Origin: an uncultured Prevotella sp.
GTDB taxonomy: Bacteria; Bacteroidota; Bacteroidia; Bacteroidales; Bacteroidaceae
DNA length: 37,983 nt
Direction of reading: 5' to 3'
NCBI GenBank assembly: GCA_905210845.1
Contig: CAJLYG010000009.1
Coordinates: 1-37,983 of the forward strand
Under the pieces are notes generated by a model. That model was not told the origin of the DNA. It was given only the letters and a program-made list of their open reading frames with translations, and did not search any database. This document shows positions 26,266 to 34,900 of this stretch, piece after piece. The translations under genes were made by a program, and so were the position numbers. The stretch's first letter is position 1. Each line of letters opens with the position of its first letter.

Positions 26266-26429
26266 TTATACAAAACAGTTATAATCCTCAAAACGAAATG
26301 TTCAAGTTAAGAAAACAAAACGTATATTTTAAGAAAACGAAATGTCCATTTTGCGACTTTGAGAGAGTCTTTGATTTCGTATAGGATTATAATATAATTA
26401 TAATGGCGTAAGTATATACTGAAAAAGTG
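26266..26429. other. Intergenic region between integrase and late genes
   Basis: No gene is seen. It holds three related repeats on a 22-base spacing and a flanking pair of inverted repeats, described separately, within a very AT-rich stretch. Confidence 0.6.
26279..26392. repeat. Triple 22-base-spaced repeat flanked by 10-base inverted repeats
   Basis: Three copies of a motif with consensus AAAACRAAAYGTNYA start at 26290, 26312 and 26334, exactly 22 bases (about two helix turns) apart; copies two and three are also preceded by TTAAG. The set is enclosed by the perfect inverted pair TTATAATCCT (26279-26288) and AGGATTATAA (26383-26392). Spacing on one helix face suits protein binding sites, for example integrase arm sites or a repressor array; which is unknown. 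Confidence 0.65.
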
Positions 26430-26732
26430 CTATACATGATCATCTGATTTATTATATTTATAAAACATCCATCCGAAAGTGCGGACTAAGAAATAGTAAA
26501 TATACGCCATTATACGCTGAAAGACATTCCGGCATGAAGAGAGGCAGGCACAGAGAAAAATTAGATCAAAGATCTTGCGCGATTCTCCGTCGCCCTGTGT
26601 GTCATAGCACTCGTCATGCATCCTTGCCGCAGTGTCAAACGCCTTGCGGCACGGAAGCCACCGGCGCAGCCACACAGGACCGACACCAAGGCCATTGCTG
26701 CCCTCATGCCAAAAACAACCTCTGAGACACAT
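26430..26732 (-). CDS. Small phage protein with phospholipase-A2-like motif
   Basis: This 100-residue protein shows NGLGVGPVW (residues 13-20), a glycine loop like the calcium loop of phospholipase A2, then FDTAARMHDECYD with the HDxCY catalytic motif at 39-43. The spacing resembles the short PLA2 domains of parvovirus capsids. The rest has a hydrophobic segment (MAYIYYFLVRTFGWMFYKY), possibly membrane-facing, and several cysteines. No signal peptide is seen. A role in membrane disruption at lysis or entry is inference. The start ATG overlaps the TAA stop of the DUF4376 gene by one base (TAATG), so translation is coupled. Confidence 0.7.
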   Translation of the reverse strand: MCLRGCFWHEGSNGLGVGPVWLRRWLPCRKAFDTAARMHDECYDTQGDGESRKIFDLIFLCACLSSCRNVFQRIMAYIYYFLVRTFGWMFYKYNKSDDHV

Positions 26733-27253
26733 TATTCCCCAGTTGTCTTAAATTCGAGTTTGTCGGGGTATCCGGTTCTATAGTCGTACCCCAGCAGTTC
26801 TTGTACGGTCGCGAGTTCCTGAACTGCGGCTTTATGCGCGGCTGTCACGTCATAGCACTTGCAGGCATATACCTCTATCTCGTTGAGCATTCTGATAGCT
26901 TCTTCAACGGATAGGTTGAATACGTCCGTGCCATACCACAGGCTTGTCTTCGTTGCCCCGGTTGCCTGCTCTGCGGCAAACCGCTGCCGGAGCACAAGCC
27001 TTGTCCCGCGGTCCAGCCAGATTTGTTTCCCGTCAATAGAAAAGCTGTTCACCGCAGATGACTGGTCATACTCGGTTATAGCCTCTGTTACTAACTCCCT
27101 TACCGCCTCCGGCGTGTTGTCAACCTCAGCCTCCCCATATTCCATGAAGCCCCCTGATTCAGTCTCGTTATACCGGACGAGGAGTTTTCCGTCGTCAAGC
27201 TTCTTCGTCTTAAAGAAGTCTTCCTTCTTACAAAATGCGTTTACCTTATTCAT
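26732..27253 (-). CDS. DUF4376-domain phage protein
   Basis: This 173-residue protein matches the DUF4376 pattern seen in Bacteroidales prophages: a conserved middle around IWLDRGTRLVLRQRF and LWYGTDVFNLSVEEAIRMLN, and a C-terminal ALECY-like helix region (EVYACKCYDVTAAHKA) ending in LGYDYRTGYPDKLEF. Function is unknown; such genes sit near tail-fibre genes and may assist fibre assembly or be fibre-associated. Its start overlaps the end of the reverse transcriptase gene by 8 bases, and its stop overlaps the start of the PLA2-like gene by one. Confidence 0.8.
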   Translation of the reverse strand: MNKVNAFCKKEDFFKTKKLDDGKLLVRYNETESGGFMEYGEAEVDNTPEAVRELVTEAITEYDQSSAVNSFSIDGKQIWLDRGTRLVLRQRFAAEQATGATKTSLWYGTDVFNLSVEEAIRMLNEIEVYACKCYDVTAAHKAAVQELATVQELLGYDYRTGYPDKLEFKTTGE

Positions 27254-28442
27254 TGTCCTTTTTCTTTAAATAATTATATTTTTTTGCCACAAATTTATCA
27301 TAGTGCCCTGTCACGCATACCTTTCTCCACCATTCCGCAGGGATGATATTTATTAATCCCTTTCGAATGTTATACGATTTAAAATGCCGTAGGATCCCAA
27401 AGTAACTGTTCATCCTCTGACACATGCGCGTCACACAGCTATGAGGATGGTCGCAATAATAGAACATAGTCTGCACAGCATTGTTTACAGTCCTGTTGCT
27501 TACGTATGCCCGATTTGGATACACAAAGCTTCCACACGTCTTTATCCCGTGACGGATTGGCTGCAAATATGTCTTTCTTTCATTCAACTTTAATTTCACT
27601 GTCTCTAACTTACTCCTGAGCAATGGAATCAGATCTAAAAGCTTATCATGTCCCCCGATGGCATACCAATCGTCCATATACACACCAACTCTCCCAAAGG
27701 ATTCCTCTAAAAAGAAACAGAAATCACGTAGTAGCAGCAAGGCCGTATACTGAGATACAAAGTCCCCTATCGGCATTCCCTTACCATCCCCGTTGGTAAA
27801 GAGAGACTTATGCGGAGGTATCAGGTTCCAGTCGTCATCACGAGAGAGTCTGATACAGTGCTTTTCCGGTTCATAGTAAATGATTTCTTTCATAATGTAC
27901 AATATTTCATCCATGTACTCACCGCCATACCATTCTCTTATCGTCGTATTCCACTTCCCCCATACTACATCCTTGTCCATGGACATGAAATAGCTGTTAA
28001 TGTCCCCGCCCAACACCCAAGGCTCTTCGATTTCTTTTGCGACCGCATCTTCTGCCGCTTCCTTCATGTCATTTTGCAATCTCTGCTGATATTGTAGCAG
28101 TCCAAATTCTTTCCTTACATTGTAATGCCTGTCGGAAAACATGCCGTCCATGCTTGGCTTTAGTATCATTATGCACAGACTGTCAAGAATCCTCTTGTAG
28201 ATGCTTCCTGCAAATACCTCCCTTGGGCATGGTTTTTTCACGACAAAGGCGTAGCTTGTCCCGAGTTCTATATGGCGCTCCACGACATCACGGCGCATAT
28301 TAAATAGGTTATAGGAATAACTTGCCTCGAAAGCCTGCTGGGCTTCCGTGTTTCTGCAATGTTTCCGAAACGAGTAGTAAGCATCGTAATACATGCTTAA
28401 TGGTATATGCCTGTCTGTACAAGTTATTTGTTCTTTTTTCAT
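27246..28442 (-). CDS. DGR reverse transcriptase
   Basis: Using the ATG at 28442 this is 398 residues, the usual length of DGR reverse transcriptases. It copies the template repeat RNA into cDNA with errors at adenines. Visible motifs are GGDINSYFMSMDKD (catalytic Asp about 147), GMPIGDFVSQYTALLLL (about 222-238), a DGR-type motif 4 with SQ, and the catalytic YMDD (255-258) in VGVYMDDWYAIGG. There is also FSDRHYNVRKEFG near 100-115. The frame stays open to 28688 (TTG) or 28670 (ATG), which would put the template repeat inside a longer 480- or 474-residue protein. It follows avd and overlaps the DUF4376 gene by 8 bases. Confidence 0.93.
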   Translation of the reverse strand: MKKEQITCTDRHIPLSMYYDAYYSFRKHCRNTEAQQAFEASYSYNLFNMRRDVVERHIELGTSYAFVVKKPCPREVFAGSIYKRILDSLCIMILKPSMDGMFSDRHYNVRKEFGLLQYQQRLQNDMKEAAEDAVAKEIEEPWVLGGDINSYFMSMDKDVVWGKWNTTIREWYGGEYMDEILYIMKEIIYYEPEKHCIRLSRDDDWNLIPPHKSLFTNGDGKGMPIGDFVSQYTALLLLRDFCFFLEESFGRVGVYMDDWYAIGGHDKLLDLIPLLRSKLETVKLKLNERKTYLQPIRHGIKTCGSFVYPNRAYVSNRTVNNAVQTMFYYCDHPHSCVTRMCQRMNSYFGILRHFKSYNIRKGLINIIPAEWWRKVCVTGHYDKFVAKKYNYLKKKDNE

Positions 28443-28468
28443 ATCGCTTTTTGTCTTGTTGTATAAAT

Positions 28469-28548
28469 CGGAGAGAACGAGAACGTAGTTGCCGTTGCTC
28501 CAGTTGTTGTTGTCCGAACTTCTTTGCCAGTACCATGCGTAGTCCGAG
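28469..28548 (-). repeat. DGR template repeat (TR)
   Basis: Compared with the VR at 29115-29194 over 80 aligned bases, 73 are identical and all seven differences are at adenines of this copy (coding strand). It holds the adenine-rich GACAACAACAACTGG core (D-N-N-N-W), typical of DGR templates because AAC codons can change to many residues without giving stops. Its first 27 bases on the plus strand (28469-28495), the 3' end in the coding sense, match the VR perfectly. Beyond 28548 similarity becomes imperfect. Confidence 0.9.
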
Positions 28549-28695
28549 CCGTACTGCTTACCTGCCTTGTTTTTTCTTAGGTGATTTGCGTTTTTTTGCA
28601 TTGCCACCAGGCATCCTTTATACGTATTCAAGACGTAATCACGGCTGGGCAGAAAAACAGTCTCCACCATCGTGCCGCGCTTTAACAAAATATTG

Positions 28696-29079
28696 TCAGC
28701 ACCTCATCCATCCATATAGCTGCTTGCTAACGGTAATGATAGAAGTCTGTATCTTTACTTCCGCTTTCGAACTGATCAATCTCTCCCATTTTTGTCCGTC
28801 TTTAGTCTGCACGCACATCTTTTCTTCGTTAATGATCCCCACCAATGCTTCGATGAGTGTCAGAGCATCAGACATGCGCTCCTGATGTATCTTTCGTTCT
28901 TGACTTCCGCGTTGCGAACGGTTCGATAGTAAACATTCCTTTACAACTTCCACGCTTGCATGCCGCAACTCAGCCCCCTCCTCGTAGTTCGCTTTCTTCG
29001 GGAAGTGACGGGTGATTGAGAATACAAGCCTTGACAGCTGTAAACATGAGTGATAGATCGGTGGTTGTTTTTGCTCCAT
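28696..29079 (-). CDS. avd: Accessory variability determinant (Avd-like)
   Basis: This 127-residue basic, mainly helical protein fits the Avd four-helix-bundle family, which forms a pentamer that binds the reverse transcriptase and template RNA in DGRs. Features include the helical start YHSCLQLSRLVFSITRHFPK, and the C-terminal KLYGWM-type ending (VSKQLYGWMRC) common in Avd. It lies between the variable fibre gene (30 bases) and the template repeat/RT, a classical DGR order. Identification rests on motif-level similarity and location, not a search. Confidence 0.8.
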   Translation of the reverse strand: MEQKQPPIYHSCLQLSRLVFSITRHFPKKANYEEGAELRHASVEVVKECLLSNRSQRGSQERKIHQERMSDALTLIEALVGIINEEKMCVQTKDGQKWERLISSKAEVKIQTSIITVSKQLYGWMRC

Positions 29080-29109
29080 GTTAAGTGAAAATTTAAAAGT
29101 CCTAAGTTT

Positions 29110-30582
29110 TTAAGCGGAGAGAACGAGAACGTAGTTGCCGTCGCTCCAGCTGATGCTGCCCGAACTTCTCTGCCAGTACCATGCGCAGTCCGAGTCGTCC
29201 TGCGTTGAACTCCAAAAAGTATAATTGCCCACAATGTTTTCTATTCCTGTAAGTTTATATAAGCACTTTTTTACTTCATACTGGTTGGCATATATAATTT
29301 TTAACTCACCGAGCGAAGACTGGTAACCGTGCTTCCCTGAACGGAAAATCTGATTATACGCATATCCTGCGGCAAAGTCGAATGCAATGTTCTTATTATA
29401 TTTGTTAAATAACGCCTCCGTGTTTCCCATTCCATCCATGTCTTTCTCCGCTTCGCTTGAATTATTGGTCATTGTCTTTGCAACTTTTCCTCCTGGAGAG
29501 GATGGTGTCCACTTTATATTTTCTCCTATAACAGGCAGAATGCGACCTGTCCACGATGACGTTACGACCAATACAGAGTTTACGTTTGGATTATCTTGAT
29601 ACAGACCGCCCGTGTATTTATCTGCCGTAACAGCTTTTCCGTCTAAAGTTTCGATATAAACGCCAAGGCTCAATTTTTGTGGATTGTATGCAAGCGTAAC
29701 ATTGTTCGTGCTTCCTGTTGAGGATACTCGTATAGCTGATTCTGATCGAGAGATTACACATTTGTCCACTGATAAAGCGTCACCGACGATCTTGTACGCT
29801 ACGCCTGCTGATATGTCAAATTCTATGGCGGTTCCTTTCCATGTCAAATCCGCTTGGACAGCGATCTCATTTCCGGACGAGTCCTGTACGTGAACCTTTA
29901 GCCCTTCAACAGACCCGACCGTTGTTGTCATTGTAACAATTACATGCTCTTTTGCCATGTATCGCTTGTCCGCATCTTCCTGCGTCAGGAAGCCGCCTGT
30001 CCCCATCCCGTCAAGCTTCTTTTTGTCTGCAGAGGACATCAATCCGTCTGATGTCTGTGTAGCATTGCTATACATCTTCCCCTCTGGAAGATCGATTGTT
30101 TCCCCAGTTTTCTGGTTGAGTGAAAAGCTTGCTATCTTATTGCCACCTTGGTTAATCGTGATGACGGAATCATTAACATCGGGGATGGTCGGCTTACCAG
30201 TAACTCCGCTCCACGCGACGCTGTCCGCACTCTTCGCGTGCTTCACATCCTTTGCTGAGTCAGCCGTGTTGTCCACATTCCCAAGACCGACCTCGTCCTT
30301 GGTGTAGGTTGGCTTCGTGTCCGCTTTTGCCCAAGCTTTTACATCACTTGCGGGCAGGGTCGTGGGGATGTCAGCTTTCTTCGCGTAAGCACTCAGGTCC
30401 GCCTCTACTGTCGCGAATTGCCCCTTCTGATTCAGGAACTTATTCGCGCTGCCGGTTGGATTGATACCCAAGACGTTTTGCTTAGAGGATAGCCCGGAAT
30501 TGAGTTCGTCCTTCGTTGCAAATTTCGCCTTTATCTTACCCCATAGGGTGGACAATCCGTTTAAGTCAAGATATTTGCTCAT
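29110..30582 (-). CDS. Phage tail fibre with C-terminal DGR-variable lectin-like domain
   Basis: This 490-residue protein is the DGR target. It starts MSKYLDLNGLSTLWGKIKAKFA, has a fibre-shaft-like beta-rich middle (GLGNVDNTADSAKDVKHAKS), and ends with a C-type-lectin-like fold of the formylglycine-generating-enzyme kind: FDFAAGYAYNQIFR, YTFWSSTQDDSDCAWYWQR, and the variable end SGSISWSDGNYVLVLS. The VR covers the last 27 or so residues; its conserved 3' end stops two codons before the stop. Six residues differ from the template. It should bind a surface receptor on new hosts; the receptor is unknown. Starts 20 bases after the upstream fibre gene's end. Confidence 0.88.
   Translation of the reverse strand: MSKYLDLNGLSTLWGKIKAKFATKDELNSGLSSKQNVLGINPTGSANKFLNQKGQFATVEADLSAYAKKADIPTTLPASDVKAWAKADTKPTYTKDEVGLGNVDNTADSAKDVKHAKSADSVAWSGVTGKPTIPDVNDSVITINQGGNKIASFSLNQKTGETIDLPEGKMYSNATQTSDGLMSSADKKKLDGMGTGGFLTQEDADKRYMAKEHVIVTMTTTVGSVEGLKVHVQDSSGNEIAVQADLTWKGTAIEFDISAGVAYKIVGDALSVDKCVISRSESAIRVSSTGSTNNVTLAYNPQKLSLGVYIETLDGKAVTADKYTGGLYQDNPNVNSVLVVTSSWTGRILPVIGENIKWTPSSPGGKVAKTMTNNSSEAEKDMDGMGNTEALFNKYNKNIAFDFAAGYAYNQIFRSGKHGYQSSLGELKIIYANQYEVKKCLYKLTGIENIVGNYTFWSSTQDDSDCAWYWQRSSGSISWSDGNYVLVLSA
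29115..29194 (-). repeat. DGR variable repeat (VR)
   Basis: The sequence corresponds to the TR with offset 646. Differences, at plus positions 29142, 29150, 29153, 29156, 29159, 29170 and 29186, are six coding-strand A-to-G and one A-to-T (29153). Encoded changes are N to D, N to S, N to I, N to S, D to G, one silent, and Y to C. It codes for the end of the tail-fibre gene. Confidence 0.9.
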
Positions 30583-30601
30583 ATTGCTATTGTCTTTTAA
30601 G

Positions 30602-31555
30602 TTATGCGTCTGTTATTGATGATATTTCCGTGTCTGATATAGTCCCGACTGACACCATGCTTGCCATTTCTTTTTTCTGCGCCTCGGTAAGGGATGCATA
30701 CGTAAGAGGATCGCCTTTGTCCCCCTTATCACCCTTTGGACCAGTTGCCCCCGTTGCGCCCGTGTCTCCCTTGTCTCCCTTCACGTTCAGGCTTGTTTTC
30801 TTATAAGCCCCCACGCTGGAGTCCCAACGGTACACGTAGTTATCCGTGCCTACATAGTCGGCCTTGGCGTTCTCTGCTGCTGTGTTTGCATTGTCAGCCG
30901 CGGAGTTGGCGTTACTGGCAGCTGTCTCGCATGCGGCCTTGGCAGAAGAGAAGTCGCTTTCTCTCTGCGTTTCTGCGTTTGCGCGTTGTGTCTCTGCCGA
31001 TGCCCTTGCCGTTTCTGCGTCTGCCCTTGCGGTTTCGCTTTCTGCTCTTGCTGCCTCTGCCGTTTCTCGTTTTTTCTCTGCGTCCGCCCTGCTTGACTCA
31101 GCCTTAGCCCTATCCTCCTCTGCCTTAACTCTTCCGCTCTCAGCTTCCACCCTCGCAGACTCGGAGTCAGTCACCTTCCTGTAAGCCGTCTCCAGCGAAG
31201 CTACGTCCACGTTGATGTCGGAATATGCTGATACTTGCGTCCATGTCTTCCCGTTGTCATAGCTCGCTTCTACACCTTTCACCCCTCCCCGGAGCAGAGG
31301 GGTTACGCCCTTGGCTACCACCCCCGTGCTCTTGCCGTTTATGTACCACATTCCGTCTTCTCCTATGCTGGGCTTGATGCCGTCCGCAAGGTAAGCGCGG
31401 ACGAACTCTGCCGGGATGAGGACGCTCTGGCTATTGCCTTGCGAGTCTCCTCCTGTCTGTACCCAAAATCCATCTGTGGAGAGCACGAGCCGAGATGCCT
31501 TGGTAAGCTGTGCGCTTATCTCCCCGATTCTCACTTCATTTGCTGTATCTGCCAT
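30602..31555 (-). CDS. Tail fibre with coiled coil and collagen-like repeats
   Basis: This 317-residue phage structural protein has an N-terminal part with RLVLSTDGFWVQTGG and MWYINGKSTGVVAKG, then a long coiled coil of Glu/Ala/Arg heptads (ETARADAETARASAETQRANAE) and a triple-helix-like collagen stretch (KGDKGDTGATGATGPKGD). Such trimeric coiled-coil and collagen fibres hold adhesion domains at phage tail tips. It lies just upstream of the DGR-target fibre gene in the same late operon; whether the two proteins form one fibre is inference. Confidence 0.8.
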   Translation of the reverse strand: MADTANEVRIGEISAQLTKASRLVLSTDGFWVQTGGDSQGNSQSVLIPAEFVRAYLADGIKPSIGEDGMWYINGKSTGVVAKGVTPLLRGGVKGVEASYDNGKTWTQVSAYSDINVDVASLETAYRKVTDSESARVEAESGRVKAEEDRAKAESSRADAEKKRETAEAARAESETARADAETARASAETQRANAETQRESDFSSAKAACETAASNANSAADNANTAAENAKADYVGTDNYVYRWDSSVGAYKKTSLNVKGDKGDTGATGATGPKGDKGDKGDPLTYASLTEAQKKEMASMVSVGTISDTEISSITDA

Positions 31556-31560
31556 AATAT

Positions 31561-31938
31561 TTATCCTTTACGGTTGTTTCTCTTCCAACACGTCCAAGCG
31601 TCTGCCCTTTTTTGACCGGCCACGATCTGCCCGTATATCCCGGATGCGAGCGAGCCACTTGCTAACTTCTTGATTAATTCAATATCACCTCCATCTACGC
31701 TCACATGTTCTGGACTGTTAGCAAGCTGCACCGTAAGTTTGTAGGCTCTCCATTTCTCGTCCGGAGACAGGGGCGTGGAGCCCTGACTATTGCCAGATCC
31801 GGCGAAGAAGAGGAGAGGACCTAACACGTCCGACATTCTGACGATCCTTTGCGTAGTCACCCCGTTCTCTCCAGTGACGTTCTCTTTCATTGCCTTACCG
31901 TTGTAGGAAAGGACTTCTTTGCTAAAATCTCTTATCAT
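31561..31938 (-). CDS. Small phage late protein, unknown function
   Basis: This 125-residue protein has no signal peptide or membrane segment; its centre is Ser/Gly-rich (LFFAGSGNSQGSTPLSPDEK). I do not recognise it. It sits 5 bases after one fibre gene's start region and 12 bases downstream of the large tail protein, so it is likely a minor tail part or assembly factor. Its C-terminus is basic (WTCWKRNNRKG). Confidence 0.7.
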   Translation of the reverse strand: MIRDFSKEVLSYNGKAMKENVTGENGVTTQRIVRMSDVLGPLLFFAGSGNSQGSTPLSPDEKWRAYKLTVQLANSPEHVSVDGGDIELIKKLASGSLASGIYGQIVAGQKRADAWTCWKRNNRKG

Positions 31939-31950
31939 AAAAACATATCA

Positions 31951-34900
31951 TTAATCTTGTACTGAAACCAACTGTGCGTAATAACCTGTCGAAGAGGTAT
32001 AACAGAGATCGAATACAAGGCAATCTCCTGCTTGCATGGATCTCTGCGAACTTTCCCACTCGCCGCCATCATTGTTTACAAGGTATCCACTTTCATACCG
32101 CGAGACAGAGGATGTTGATTTGTATGCCGTTGCGATATACATCTGGTTCGTGTCTTTCCGAGCCGTCACGCTGATGCGGACGCAGAATGCCTGTGAGGTA
32201 GATGTTATACCGAGTTGCTTCCGCAAGTCGCTCAATGTAGGAATGAAGAATGACGGTTTGCTGGTTAAGGAAGTGTAGAGCAAGAACCTCGTCCCAAAGC
32301 TCAGGTCGAGCATGTTCGCGTCACTGCTCTTGCGGTATTCCATGCTGTATCCACGTTCCATGATGCCTCCGTAGACCTGTACCCCGCCAACAACGCGCAA
32401 GGCGATATCTCTGTTGACGACATTGTCTGATATGATCTGCACTGCAGGGCGATAGACATCCGTCGCGCTGTTCATTTGCCTATAGATATACATCGCGGAC
32501 GCGCAATAGGCATCCTGGTCTCCTTGTGACGTAGGGTCCGATCCTTCTCCGATGCCTACTTTTAGATGGGCGACATTGGCGGCTGCGTTATACCCGATAG
32601 CTTGCTCGAGCCAGATGGAGTTTTTCCCGATATGGACGAAGTTCGCGTCACCGCCAAACCATTTTGTATAATCTCCATTGTAGAGTCCGTCAGGTCCTAT
32701 GCTGAAAGGACCTATCTTACCGCTGCTCGCTGTTATTTCTCCGGAGAACTTCCCGTTCGTGGCTTCGATCGTGCCATCTTCGTTTACCTTGAAATTACTG
32801 CCATTGATCACGATATTGTTGCCGGACTCCAAGACCATCTTGTAATTGGCAGTGATATGGATCTCTTTGCCTTGCATGGTAAAGCCATCCAGCGTCTGCC
32901 GGAACTCTGAGACATTCCCGAGCTCGTCCTGCAGGAGGCTTTCGAACTCCGTGTCGGTATGGTAGAATACGCTTCCTGCGTTGAACCCAATGGGCACGAC
33001 CCCACTTTTCGCGTCCCTGCCATCGTTGCAGGTGACAGTGTACCGGCAAGACGTAATCTTGCTCGTGCCCTGGTTGCGGTAGTTGCTTTGTATGTCCAAC
33101 TTTGAAGAGTTCACAAAAGAGAATGAGGATCCGTCGACAGAAGCCGTTCTCGTGACGACAACGCCGCCTGTTTCATTCAGAAATTCCAGCTTTAAGCCCA
33201 ATCCGCTGCCACTCGCCTTCGTGGCAGAATCGCCTTCAACAAGGTAGAAGCTGCCCTTGAAAGACACAGAGACATAGCCTGTCTCAAAACCCTGCTCTAC
33301 GTATACGGCAGCACGTTGCTCCGAGAATCTCGCCTCATAATATGTTGCGGGAGTTCCAGGGTCGCCGGGCTCGCCTTTGATCCTGCTCCACTCATATTGC
33401 GTATAGCTGGTCGGGTCGTTCCATTGCTGGCTGACGTTGATGCCAATGTATGTAGCCCCACTGAACCATGTAGTACTGAAATTGCTACGCCCGTCTGATG
33501 ACGTGGCATAGGCGACGTGTATCCCATCCCCGGTGTCGCCATCATATCCGATACGGCTTACCCAATAGCGTGTGGATGAGGTATTAAGGGACGTGTTCTT
33601 TTTATATATATAGGTTGTGATCTCCCTGCACCATAGATAAGAGCCTTGGGATAAGCGTGGCACGAAATTCAACGTGAACGTGCCGTCATCAGGCTGTGTC
33701 GATGAGTTGGTAACAGAGGAATAACATACAGACGACGTGATCTCCGCAGTCTCTCCGTCCTCGCCCCAAGCAACGATGGGAACGGACTCTACATCCAGCT
33801 TTTCTCCACTCGCCTTGTCGAACAACCCAAAGGTTACGCTTTTGTCCGCATTGGTGACGCTTACATAAGTATCGTAAGCGGTGTCAGGGGTCCCATCGCC
33901 CTTGCAGTACTTGATCTCCAGACCTGCAGCGGACAAGTCCTCGACCTTATACCGCTTATCGTCAGAGCTTGTAGCCCAGACCTCGCAAGTGAGCCTGTTC
34001 ACAGATAAGTTTTTACCTTTGTCCATGACGATGGAGGAAGAGGATGGAATAAGCTCGTAGACGGTAGTGTCCGCCAGCCGGTCAATTGTCAATACCTTGT
34101 TATACTCATACCTCGCGCCTGCATACGTGCCAATAATATGCACAGAGATATCATGTTTGGTGCCGACAAACCTGCCGTCCCTCGTTGCCAGAAAGTCACC
34201 CGTTTTTGTGCCGTCCGTGGTGATGCTGACCACCATCTTCTTGTTGTCTTTGCTTCCGCTGCCGGGAAATGACACATCAGCCTTCAAGCCATCAGGCAAG
34301 CCATTGATATGACTGTCCTTATCGACCTGCCAAAGTTCATTGTAGTGCATGAGAGATGCTACCGATATCACAGGGAACCCCGTGTATTCCTGCGCCTTCG
34401 TATTCCAGCTTACGGACGAGTGCTCATTGTCCAGATCGCATGCCAGGAAGGGCAGAGGATCGTGGGAAATACGCACAGGGAACTCGATGGTCTTGGCGGT
34501 CTTGCCCTCCAGTTCCACGACAATTGAGACCCTGCAGCCCCGCATTTTCCTCATTGCATCATAGTCTATCTCGTCCTCCGTGTTGGCGATGCCGTCACGC
34601 AAGTTCTTGATGCTCGTGATGTAGACGGTGGAGTTTGCGATCTCGCACTCGCAGCCATCGCCAAAAGCGGTCACCCGGTAATGGCCCTCTGTCACAAGCT
34701 CGTTGCCCGGATCTTCCTCCAACAGGATGTCTTGCCCCTTGCGGACGAACACAGCCGTTGACAATTGCCACTGCTTGACTTGTATTGTGGATCCGCTATC
34801 GTCCTTGGCATCTGCTAATGTGTATAATCCTCCGAGGACATTTCCCATGTCATCGACGGTAATGACCCCTTGATATCTACTGAGGCTGACATCATAAGCT

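Noticed and set aside
26279..26392. CRISPR array
   Set aside because: Repeats are about 15 bases on a 22-base period with only three copies and no cas genes.
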